Positions 1-5,591 are shown, counted from the stretch's first letter. The stretch is 6,014 nucleotides of DNA from Sulfolobus sp. SCGC AB-777_G06 (GCA_003086555.1 QEFN01000052.1:1-6014), one strand, 5' to 3'. Numbers and translations: made by a program. The notes: generated by a model not told the origin, from the sequence alone.

Positions 1-65
1 GGACCGCCTGGGCTGATGAAAATCTTTAAGTTACGTTAAAGTCCCATAACTGCTGAGATAATTAA

Positions 66-169
66 CACGTTTCGGCTGGGCTTCACAATATTAAGTCCTT
101 CGAAAGGGTTTAAATATTATGTGAGTGGTTCGTGCAACATAAGTCACTAAGGTTTTCTGAGCCGAAGTG
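66..169. repeat. Nested inverted repeats, three-way-junction-like fold
   Basis: The outer arms are CAC-gt-TTCGGCT (66-77) and AGCCGAA-GTG (160-169), which pair over 10 bases with a 2-nt bulge. Inside, TCAC-AATATT (83-92) pairs with AATATT-AT-GTGA (113-124), again with a 2-nt bulge, and is capped by CCTT-cga-AAGG (97-107). A second small hairpin, AGTG...CACT (124-148), follows. Together the arms could fold into a closed stem with two internal hairpins, as a structured RNA or a transposon end might. No promoter or known RNA family was recognised, so the function is unknown. Confidence 0.4.
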
Positions 170-257
170 CGTAGTGCTTTAATTTACACTTAATCTAGAA
201 TAGGAAAGAAATAAGATAACAAACCCTTTCTACGAAGTTACAAAAATTAGGATTCAA

Positions 258-314
258 GGTGCGAGAAACTCACCTAAGGGATGGGTAGCTCTACATTTAA
301 ATACATCTTTTCGC
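258..314 (+). mobile_element. TnpB-element-like left end, copy B (no gene attached)
   Basis: This stretch aligns with the segment just upstream of the tnpB remnant at 2857-2915. Both contain GCG(A)GAAA, then CTC(A/G)CC, then GATGG(G/A)TAGC, then the identical ATTTAAATAC, then a T/C-rich tail ending near GC. The ATTTAAATAC serves as the TATA box of the tnpB remnant in the other copy. Here no tnpB start follows, so this is read as a solo or deleted end of the same element family. The alignment was made by eye with small gaps; the family assignment is inferred from copy A. Confidence 0.45.
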
Positions 315-440
315 AGACATCTATTGGTAACTTCTATCTCCTTCCTTTTACCATTTACACTCATATTAACCCCCATTTGTAATACGAACTAGTTAGATAG
401 AAACTTTTATCAGCTGGGTAAAAACAGTTTAAAGTCTTAA

Positions 441-460
441 AAGATTTAAAAAATAGAAAA
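441..460 (-). terminator. T-run terminator of the first MFS transporter
   Basis: Directly after the minus-strand stop codon (461-463) the transcript would read TTTTC then a run of six T (448-453). Sulfolobus-type transcripts usually end at such T-rich tracts without a needed hairpin. Confidence 0.5.
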
Positions 461-1834
461 TTACTCCCTTATTACCTCTGTTTCCTTTGAAGATTCCTCT
501 AATGGTTTCCCTTTAGTTTCTGGTATGAAGAACCAAGTGATTATTGCGGCTAATAAAGCTACGATGCTTAGAAAAGTTACGGCAAAGCCTTCACCATATG
601 CGTTGAAGAAATAGGGGAATACGAAAGACGTTAATGCTGCACCAGTTCTCCCAGCAGCTACTGTCATTGCTTGTACAACTCCCCTAACTTTCGTAGGTGC
701 TAATTCAACTCCTAACATTCCAGATGCGCTTATTGACCCTGGACCAGCTTGCGAAAAGAACTGGCTTAAGCCATAAAGTATTAGAGCACCTATAGCAGGT
801 ACATAAGCTTTTAATGCTGAGAATAACAATAGAGAGGCAAACATCCCTATGAATCCCATTGTTTGCATTGGTTTTCTACCGATTTTGTCTATTGTCATAA
901 TGGCTACTAACCCACCAGGTACTGTAAAGGCGAACTCAATTATGAACTGAAATATTGCTGAATTATTTATTCCAAGACTTTTAGCTATACTGCTAGGCCC
1001 GAAGAGTATGCCAGAATAAGCCACTATGTCAAATAGGAACCAAAGTATTGCTGCCGCTGCAAATATTTTCCCAAATCTAGCGAAATAATCTCCAAACGTG
1101 TTAATATCCTTATAGCTTGAATCTGTGTTGACGTCGCTTTTAGCTAGTGTTTTAACTACTTTTCTGAACTCTTGAGCATCATCCTTTATCCTCAACAAGT
1201 ACCTCGGTGTCTCTGGTATCTTCCTTCTCAAATAGATAACTGAAGCAGCTGGTATAGCACCAGCAGCTAGAACTACCCTCCATATAATGTCCGGGCTAAC
1301 GCCGATGGTCTCTAATGCTAAAGCTAATGCAGCTGCCGTAGTCGCTCCAAAGCCCCACATCATACCGAAACCAAAGGCTATCAATTTACCTCTGTCCTTT
1401 GCGTTTGAATGTTCACCCATTATCATTGGTGATAAAACGTAGTCCGCCCCTACTCCTAAACCCAGTAATCCTCTAACGAGTACTAGAGCTAATGCGTTAG
1501 GTACTACCAATTGTAGTAGTGCACCCACGGTCAATAATGCAACATCTACACCATAAAACGCCTTTCTTCCCTTGTTTGATAAAAAGCCAAAAAGGATCGC
1601 TCCTATTGCTGCACCTACCAATGCTGAACCGGAAATTAAAGATTCCCAAAGGGTGAAAGACGGGCTTTTACTAGTTATTCCGAATGAAGCTAACACTGTT
1701 GTTAGGACTATTCCTATGGAAGACAGATCGTAGCCGTCAGTGAATACCCCCATCCCCGTTGTAATCAAACTCTTTATATGCCACATGTCGAAGTTCCTTT
1801 CGTCTAAGGGCTTAAACACGTCCTTTAAATTCAT
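461..1834 (-). CDS. MFS transporter, PHS/sugar-porter-like (paralog 1)
   Basis: A 457-residue integral membrane protein with about 12 hydrophobic helices and a hydrophilic loop in the middle (about residues 205-255), the usual MFS length and layout. Visible signatures are FTDGYD in helix 1 (D33, Y35, D36), NKGRKAFYG after helix 2, GADYVLSP (D131, Y132), KDRGK, the [10 protein letters not shown] motif at the end of the N-half, WFLFDIVAY in helix 7 (W265, D269, Y273), DKIGRK between helices 8 and 9, AGRTG (R396) and a C-terminal [20 protein letters not shown] and W-x3-D-x3-Y resemble the phosphate:H+ symporter family (Pho84-like); RKxPETPR and PETKG occur in sugar porters too. It probably moves a small anion or sugar with protons across the cytoplasmic membrane; the substrate is not determinable here. 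The start is the ATG at 1834: a TATA box lies about 25 bp upstream, giving a leaderless mRNA. An in-frame TTG at 1852 would fall between TATA and start and is rejected. Confidence 0.88.
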   Translation of the reverse strand: MNLKDVFKPLDERNFDMWHIKSLITTGMGVFTDGYDLSSIGIVLTTVLASFGITSKSPSFTLWESLISGSALVGAAIGAILFGFLSNKGRKAFYGVDVALLTVGALLQLVVPNALALVLVRGLLGLGVGADYVLSPMIMGEHSNAKDRGKLIAFGFGMMWGFGATTAAALALALETIGVSPDIIWRVVLAAGAIPAASVIYLRRKIPETPRYLLRIKDDAQEFRKVVKTLAKSDVNTDSSYKDINTFGDYFARFGKIFAAAAILWFLFDIVAYSGILFGPSSIAKSLGINNSAIFQFIIEFAFTVPGGLVAIMTIDKIGRKPMQTMGFIGMFASLLLFSALKAYVPAIGALILYGLSQFFSQAGPGSISASGMLGVELAPTKVRGVVQAMTVAAGRTGAALTSFVFPYFFNAYGEGFAVTFLSIVALLAAIITWFFIPETKGKPLEESSKETEVIRE

Positions 1835-1835
1835 A

Positions 1836-1851
1836 TGAGAACGTATTCTCA
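1836..1851. promoter_or_regulatory. Inverted repeat between TATA box and transporter start
   Basis: TGAGAA-CGTA-TTCTCA is a perfect 6-bp inverted repeat with a 4-bp centre. It lies exactly between the TATA box (1856-1863) and the ATG (1834) of the first transporter, where a repressor would block transcription start. A regulator-binding role is inferred from position and symmetry only. Confidence 0.35.
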
Positions 1852-1855
1852 ATAA

Positions 1856-1863
1856 CTTATAAA
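1856..1863 (-). promoter_or_regulatory. TATA box of the first MFS transporter
   Basis: The minus strand reads TTTATAAG, centred about 25 bp before the ATG at 1834. This is the standard archaeal TATA-to-start distance and implies transcription beginning at or next to the start codon. Confidence 0.6.
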
Positions 1864-1897
1864 GATTACGTAAATAGAATAAAGAGAAGTAAATTAA

Positions 1898-2185
1898 CTA
1901 TATAACCATATATAGTATAAATCGATAACCTACTAATTCGTTTAGTGCTTTCCTTATCTTCTCATCACTTGCGAGGTTAGTTAGAACACTATGTATTTCC
2001 TTAATGTCCATTGGCCTCTCCTTAAGGAGGTCAATAATAACGTTCTTCAATTCGTCCTCCTCTGGCACTATCATCACTAATAACTCATCGTCGTCATAAA
2101 CTACTTCTAGTTTTAACTCAATGCCCCTCTTACCCAGCTTAATGGAACTGAGGAAGGAGTAGCTTGTAAGTATACCTCCCTTCCC
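1898..2185 (-). pseudogene. Small winged-helix-like gene lacking a start codon
   Basis: An open frame of 95 codons with protein-like composition: charged, with alternating strands and helices. The middle reads KLEVVYDDDELLVMIVPEED, followed by ELKNVIIDLLKERPMDIKEI and SDEKIRKALNELVGYRF. The second half looks like a winged helix-turn-helix (helix, turn around RPMD, recognition helix), so a small DNA-binding protein is plausible; no specific family was recognised. No ATG, GTG or TTG occurs in the frame before GTG 2077/ATG 2074, which would leave only 58-59 residues and cut off the first strands. An in-frame TAA lies at 2186-2188, next to a repeat-like region. The gene therefore looks 5'-truncated, probably by that neighbouring element. 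An unrecognised alternative start is the other possibility. A 7-bp inverted repeat CTATATA-ACCA-TATATAG overlaps its stop (1898-1915). Confidence 0.55.
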
Positions 2186-2211
2186 TTAAGGGACTAAAAA
2201 AAGGACTAAAA
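2183..2211. repeat. Palindrome and 12-bp-period direct repeat with A/T run
   Basis: CCCTTAAGGG (2183-2192) is a perfect 10-bp palindrome. It overlaps the first of two copies of GGACTAAAA (2191-2199 and 2203-2211) spaced 12 bp apart, separated by a run of seven A (2196-2202). Read on the minus strand, the T7 run could terminate a transcript coming from the structured region to its right (2282-2365). Confidence 0.5.
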
Positions 2212-2281
2212 GCCCTTTCCTTACTTTCTCAGTTCCCTACTCACAATTCCTTCAAATGAGGTAAACTCTTAGCTACTTGAT

Positions 2282-2365
2282 TGACTACCAGATGAGATCC
2301 GAATCGGTGGTGGGAGCTATGAGGAGGAGGCTCTAGCTGGCGAGGAGGAAGTCAGTTTTCATACC
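2282..2365. repeat. GC-richer repeat-like, structured segment
   Basis: This stretch is richer in G and C than its surroundings. It contains CCGA-at-CGG (2299-2307 region), GAGC...GCTC and AGCT...AGCT arms (about 2314-2338), and CTGGCGAGG (2337-2345). That 9-mer recurs in inverse orientation at 2872-2880, in the left end of the tnpB remnant, and in both places GGCT stands 4-6 bases before it. Both strands carry short open stretches: plus, ending GEEEVSFHTRY-stop; minus, RFGSHLVVNQVAKSLPHL. I have an unverified impression that similar sequences recur in Sulfolobus genomes. It is best read as a fragment of a dispersed element, possibly the other end of a TnpB-type element, rather than a gene. 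Confidence 0.35.
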
Positions 2366-2480
2366 CGTTATTAACAGATGGTAAATATCGTAAAGTGGAT
2401 AAGTAGAGTAATGAGTTATCGCGTAACAGCGTCTTTCCATATTCTCTAGATGGATCGTGCATAATATCAGGGTGAATTTT

Positions 2481-2488
2481 TTTATATT
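2481..2488 (+). promoter_or_regulatory. TATA box of vapB
   Basis: TTTATATT lies about 25 bp upstream of the ATG at 2509, the archaeal distance for a leaderless transcript. No ribosome-binding motif precedes that ATG, which agrees. Confidence 0.6.
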
Positions 2489-2508
2489 AGTCAGACTTAT
2501 TTAATAAT

Positions 2509-2751
2509 ATGAAGACCAAAGTACGTGTAGGTAAAAAATTGACTATTCATATTCCAAAAGCGATAGCAGAGGAGCTAAACATAAAAGATGGTGATATACT
2601 GTCTTTGAGGGTGAAGGATAATAAGATAATTTTAGAGCAAGATAACGCAATATTACTTTCATTAAAAGGTAAGAAATTAGTTAAAATGTCAGTAGAAGAA
2701 ATAGAAAAAATTAATGAAGAGGAGCAAAATAAGCATGAAAATTCTAATTGA
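2509..2751 (+). CDS. VapB-type antitoxin, AbrB/SpoVT DNA-binding fold
   Basis: An 80-residue protein. Residues 1-45 form a swapped-hairpin AbrB domain (KVRVGKKLTIHIPKAIAEEL, then NIKDGDILSLRVKDNKIIL), which binds operator DNA as a dimer. Residues 46-75 (DNAILLSLKGKKLVKMSVEE and the following acidic helix) match the usual toxin-binding tail of archaeal VapB proteins. It normally neutralises a PIN-domain ribonuclease, VapC, and represses its own operon. The vapC start codon (2735) lies inside the end of this gene, a 17-base overlap typical of VapBC operons. The length is normal and the gene looks intact, but its partner is truncated, so it may persist as an orphan antitoxin or a regulator of other loci. 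The start is set by the TATA box at 2481-2488. Confidence 0.85.
   Translation: MKTKVRVGKKLTIHIPKAIAEELNIKDGDILSLRVKDNKIILEQDNAILLSLKGKKLVKMSVEEIEKINEEEQNKHENSN
2719..2724 (+). promoter_or_regulatory. Ribosome-binding site of vapC
   Basis: GAGGAG lies 10 bases before the ATG at 2735 and inside vapB. As the second gene of the operon, vapC needs this internal site. It favours the start at 2735 over an in-frame ATG at 2714, which would sit upstream of it. Confidence 0.55.
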
Positions 2752-2902
2752 CACTAGCTTCATATTACCGCCTTTAGGTATAGATGTGGGGGAAAGTGTA
2801 TTAAATACAATAAAGGAATTCGATAAGCACGAAATATACTTTATAAAGAAAGGGGTTAAGGGAGCGGAAAGCCTCGCCAGATGGATAGCCCCTTATATTT
2901 AA
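2735..2902 (+). pseudogene. VapC PIN-domain toxin, truncated after the first strand and helices
   Basis: The frame begins MKILIDTSFILPPLGIDVGE, a textbook PIN-domain start with the first catalytic aspartate at D6 in the strand ILIDTS, and continues through a helix to KHEIYF (residue 36, base 2842). PIN toxins are usually about 130-150 residues with three or four acidic metal ligands. Here only 55 codons remain, and the last 19 or so run into the left end of a TnpB-type element before a TAA (2900-2902). The later acidic residues are missing, so nuclease activity should be lost. The start at 2735 follows a GAGGAG ribosome-binding site and overlaps vapB. A possible displaced C-terminus of the same protein is seen at about 3052-3121, in the same frame. 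Confidence 0.75.
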
Positions 2903-2915
2903 ATACTTCTCTTTG
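2857..2915 (+). mobile_element. Left end and promoter of TnpB-type element, copy A
   Basis: The segment holds a short hairpin, GCGG-aaagC-C(T)CGC (2864-2877), with a bulged T in its 3' arm, then GATGGATAGCCCC and the TATA box ATTTAAATAC (2897-2906). The hairpin-with-bulge layout resembles subterminal hairpins of IS200/IS605 elements (family knowledge); the boundary with vapC is placed between about 2843 and 2857. The TATA box stands about 28 bp before the tnpB start (2930), as for a leaderless mRNA. A related copy is at 258-314. Confidence 0.5.
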
Positions 2916-2929
2916 CCAAAATTTCCTTA

Positions 2930-3121
2930 ATGACTAAGAGGGTTAAGGCGATTAGAGCAACTGTTTCGATGAAGATCGCCCTCTCTGATTCCCTCCTAGC
3001 ACTCGTTAATAACTACGTAAAAGCACTTCGTTTCACCCTATTTTGGTTAAATTTTTCCTCATTAAAAGTTCTGAAGGGCAATAATGTCATCGTTCTAAAC
3101 AATCCACGAGAATTCCGGTAA
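2930..3121 (+). pseudogene. TnpB (IS605 OrfB-like) N-terminal remnant
   Basis: The first 40 codons read like the start of a Sulfolobus-type TnpB/OrfB protein: [20 protein letters not shown], then [20 protein letters not shown]. TnpB is the RNA-guided nuclease of IS200/IS605 and IS607 elements and normally has about 370-430 residues with a RuvC core and a zinc finger; all of that is absent. The similarity ends near 3051. The remaining frame, with [18 protein letters not shown], is not TnpB-like to my eye and may be the displaced C-terminus of vapC, whose reading frame it shares. A TATA box sits about 28 bp upstream. The piece could be a decayed element or a non-autonomous derivative carrying only the gene's start. 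Recognition of TnpB is from memory of the family, not from a search. Confidence 0.6.
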
Positions 3122-3132
3122 ATGCTGTAAAT

Positions 3133-3174
3133 AATTGTAAACTAGCGAGTGTTACCAGTTTTCCGGTTACAATT
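3133..3174. repeat. Inverted repeat AATTGTAA ... TTACAATT
   Basis: Perfect 8-bp arms (3133-3140 and 3167-3174) enclose 26 bases that themselves contain ACCAG...CCGGT. It lies between the tnpB remnant and the convergent second transporter. It could be the right-end hairpin of the remnant element or a plus-strand transcript end; neither can be decided from sequence alone. Confidence 0.4.
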
Positions 3175-3196
3175 TTCAGTTTTTAAGATTTATTCG

Positions 3197-3213
3197 AAAA
3201 AATTATCAAAAAA
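3197..3213 (-). terminator. Double T-run terminator of the second MFS transporter
   Basis: Just past the stop codon (3222-3224) the minus strand carries two runs of six T (complement of A at 3208-3213 and 3197-3202). This is a typical hairpin-free archaeal terminator. Confidence 0.55.
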
Positions 3214-3221
3214 CTAAGTAA

Positions 3222-4529
3222 CTACGTTTCAATTTTACCTTCAATATACTCGAACTCATCGAGACTTTTATGCTTAGGTTCTTTTAAGAACATGGTTACT
3301 AATGCACCCATTAATGAAATCACGCCCAATAATATCATTGTAAACTGCAAACCTTGGGATTGAAGTATAATAGGTACTAATAGTGTCGTAGTTATAACAC
3401 CGGTCCTACCAGCCATTACCGTAATAGCTGAGGTCACTCCCCTTATCAAAGTAGGGAATAATTCTATCCCCCAAAACCCTACCACTGAACCTGGACCTAT
3501 TTGAGACATAATGTTGCTTAGCCCAAGTAAAGACAGAGCTACTAAGGCTGTGGATTTCAATCCGTATAGGGCAAACAATATTGTTGCTATACCCATTCCC
3601 GTAAATCCTACGGCTTGCACAAACTTCCTACCAAGCTTGTCGTTTGTGAAGCTTGATATAACATTACCCGGAATAGCGAATGCTAGTAGAACTATCAGCT
3701 CGAAAATTATCCCGTTAACTCCTATACTTTGAGCTATCACGTTAGGCCCGAAGAATACTCCGGCGTAAGCTGCAATATCAAAAATGTACCATGTCAATGC
3801 AGCTAATAGTAAAGTAAGCCAAATCTTACTCCATTCCACTTTTACGTTAGGAGTCTTATCTACTTTTATTCCATATTTTTCTTGGAGTTCCTTAGGATCT
3901 TTCTGTATATATAACATATATCGAGGAGTCTCAGGGAATTTTCTCCTAGCGTAAATAACGATTAATGCCGGTATAGCACCAGACGCTAAAACTATTCTCC
4001 ATGCCAGATCTGGAGGTAGAGAGTTAGCTACAGCTAAAGTCATGAGTGTTGAGCCCAGAGCACCCACGTTCCACATTAGACCTCCAGAGATTGCCATTAG
4101 TTTTCCTCTGTCCTTTCTATTAGCATATTCTGCGTTCACTAAAGGAGATAATACGTAATCGGCACCGATACCCAGACCCAGTAAAAATCTAACCACAGCT
4201 AGCTGAAGGGGAGTTGAAATGAAAGCTTGAGCAAATGCACCTAGTGACATTAGCATAGCGTCTATTCCGTAGAATTTTTTCCTTCCGTGTCTGGCTAAAT
4301 AACCGAATATTATTGCCCCCAAGAAATTGCCTAGTATTATACTTACAAATAGTATTTCAGAGGATCCTACAAGTCCTTGACCTAAACTCTTCTCGATTAG
4401 CGGAAAGACCAGCGACCCAGCAGTTAGATCATAACCGTCTACAAAAGTCCCCGCACTTGCCACGAGGGTAGTCTTTATGTGAAATGCAGAGAGTCCTTGT
4501 TCGTCCCATTCCTTTAGAGGATTTTTCAT
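3222..4529 (-). CDS. MFS transporter, PHS/sugar-porter-like (paralog 2)
   Basis: A 435-residue, 12-helix membrane transporter and a clear paralog of the one at 461-1834. Shared blocks are DGYDL in helix 1 (D31, Y33, D34), GRKxFYGxD, GADYVLSP (D124, Y125), KDRGKL, WRxVLAxGAIPA, RRKxPETPRY, the helix-7 pattern WYIFDIAAY (W247, D251, Y255), DKLGRK, QIGPGS and MAGRTG (R375). The W-x3-D-x3-Y and GADY patterns recall phosphate:H+ symporters, but the substrate is unproven; sugars or organic acids remain possible. The C-terminus (KEPKHKSLDE) is a degenerate form of the PETKGKxLE tail seen in paralog 1. It sits 72 bp downstream of a phosphatase-superfamily gene on the same strand, but with its own TATA box, so it is probably a separate transcript. 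The start is the ATG at 4529, about 26 bp from the TATA box; an in-frame ATG at 4550 nearly touches the TATA box and is rejected. Confidence 0.88.
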   Translation of the reverse strand: MKNPLKEWDEQGLSAFHIKTTLVASAGTFVDGYDLTAGSLVFPLIEKSLGQGLVGSSEILFVSIILGNFLGAIIFGYLARHGRKKFYGIDAMLMSLGAFAQAFISTPLQLAVVRFLLGLGIGADYVLSPLVNAEYANRKDRGKLMAISGGLMWNVGALGSTLMTLAVANSLPPDLAWRIVLASGAIPALIVIYARRKFPETPRYMLYIQKDPKELQEKYGIKVDKTPNVKVEWSKIWLTLLLAALTWYIFDIAAYAGVFFGPNVIAQSIGVNGIIFELIVLLAFAIPGNVISSFTNDKLGRKFVQAVGFTGMGIATILFALYGLKSTALVALSLLGLSNIMSQIGPGSVVGFWGIELFPTLIRGVTSAITVMAGRTGVITTTLLVPIILQSQGLQFTMILLGVISLMGALVTMFLKEPKHKSLDEFEYIEGKIET

Positions 4530-4550
4530 GTGAAAAATAATAATAAACAT

Positions 4551-4560
4551 ATTTATAAAT
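4551..4560 (-). promoter_or_regulatory. TATA box of the second MFS transporter
   Basis: ATTTATAAAT, a 10-bp palindrome centred about 26 bp from the ATG at 4529. It fits a leaderless transcript and decides the start-codon choice. Confidence 0.6.
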
Positions 4561-4601
4561 TTTAGGTATAAAATATATATACAAATAAATTTACTATATA
4601 G

Positions 4602-5563
4602 CTATTCATAAACGTACAGAGGGAATTCCATCTCGTCTTTCGTTAGGCCACCATGGCTTCCCTTATATGTGTGTTCCGTATCGTCCTCCCAGTAGACCAC
4701 GTTAATACCTTCATCTGGTATTAGTAAGAAGTCTGGAACATTTGTGGTTCCTCCTATAAGTCTTTCTTTTCCTCCCTCTCGTATAACGTACCGTATTTTT
4801 TGAGGACTGATAATGGCCTTTTTCCCCTAAACATTAGACTTCTTGCGTCTCCATATGGAGGGAACTCCATTTCCTTCATGAACTCTATATCTTCCCTTAA
4901 GTTAACGCTCTTGTTTATAGTTGTGTGCCCATGATCAGATGTAATCAACAAAGTATATTTATCCTTGAACCTCGTGGCCAACAAGTCTAATGACTTCATC
5001 ACATCTTTTGCAGTAGCAGTTGTAGCTTCATGATATGGACCGTATTGATGAGATACTGCATCTACGTAAGGTATGTAAAAGAAGATAAACTTTGACGGTT
5101 TGTTCTCAAGTAATTCCTTGAATTTATACAATCCGTCCCAGTAAGTATAGTATGGAACTACTTGGAGTTTATTCATCAGACTCTTGGTAGCTACTTCAGG
5201 CATAAGGAAGACAGAATCCGTATTTGTAAAGAATGTGTCCAATTCAATACTTTGCTCTCTGAGGGTTTTCATAAGGTTAACAATCCTCCCTTCTTCTCTA
5301 TTATATATTCTCCAGCCTAAAATACCATGTTCTCCAGGCCTCTTAGCTGTTAGTAAAGTGGCAAATACAGTTACAGTTATAGAAGGGAATATAGACTGTA
5401 TTTTTATGGGCTCAACGCTAGCTTCTATTCCTCGGGATATATTCCACCCTAAGCCGTCTACTAGAACAAAAGCTAATTTATCCTTGTGTATTATCCCACC
5501 TATATCTCTTTTATCTTCTTTTAGTACAGATCTTACTTCTCTCGATAGATCATACAAGTTCAT
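4602..5563 (-). pseudogene. Alkaline-phosphatase-superfamily phosphodiesterase, frameshifted near the 3' end
   Basis: Residues 1-269 (5563 down to a TAG at 4754-4756) match the phosphodiesterase/nucleotide pyrophosphatase branch. They carry the metal ligand in FVLVDGLGW (D36), the FPSITVT nucleophile region (T63 by alignment with FPxxT motifs), RPGEHGILGW, VDAVSHQYGP (D168, H172) and SDHGHT (D210, H211). These enzymes hydrolyse phosphate mono- or diesters with two metal ions. The frame stops at EREEKKDL, but the -1 frame continues cleanly from about 4760 to a TAG at 4602-4604 with 52 codons, including ERLIGGTTNVPDF and the family's C-terminal SHGGLTKDEMEFPL, whose His is the last metal ligand. 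One missing base, most simply an A in the AAAA run at 4767-4770, would restore a protein of about 321 residues. Without it the short product should be inactive. No signal peptide is present, so the parent enzyme was probably cytoplasmic. A TATA-like TTAAAA lies about 26 bp upstream of the ATG. A sequencing error would explain the same pattern. Confidence 0.82.
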
Positions 5564-5585
5564 GGTTTATTTTATTAAACTAGGG

Positions 5586-5591
5586 TTTTAA
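5586..5591 (-). promoter_or_regulatory. TATA-like box of the phosphatase gene
   Basis: The minus strand reads TTAAAA about 26 bp before the ATG at 5563. It is weaker than the other TATA boxes here but at the right distance for a leaderless mRNA. Confidence 0.4.

Larger units (their letters stand above)
1..460. other. Non-coding stretch with transposon-like debris
   Basis: No reading frame here has both a credible start and protein-like composition. What is visible: a short AT inverted repeat CTTTAA-N6-TTAAAG (24-41), a nested inverted-repeat block (66-169), a copy of a TnpB-element-like left end (258-314), and the T-run terminator of the minus-strand transporter (448-453). A TATA-like TTTAAATATT at 109-118 could serve either strand; reading leftward it lies about 27 bp before a GTG that opens only a 16-codon frame. 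Confidence 0.6.

Noticed and set aside
13..56. Possible box C/D guide RNA (CTGATGA ... CTGA)
   Set aside because: There are no internal D'/C' boxes, the C box has C instead of a purine at its first position, and no terminal stem is visible.
254..376. Minus-strand frame of 40 codons starting MGVNMSVNGKRK
   Set aside because: The TATA-like sequence is a little too far away (about 31 bp), the frame crosses the element-end copy, and no family resemblance was seen. It could be a chance frame.
3511..3732. Plus-strand open frame of 73 codons
   Set aside because: It lies antisense within the second MFS gene and has no homology-like motif or promoter of its own; it is a shadow of the transporter's codon pattern.
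4754..4775. Programmed -1 frameshift as the leading explanation for the split phosphatase
   Set aside because: The codons GAA AAG AAA do not allow the usual double tRNA slip, and no stimulating structure was identified; a missing A by mutation or read error is simpler.
5184..5591. Plus-strand open frame of 135 codons
   Set aside because: It is antisense to the phosphatase gene, whose motifs are unmistakable, and has no TATA box at the right distance.
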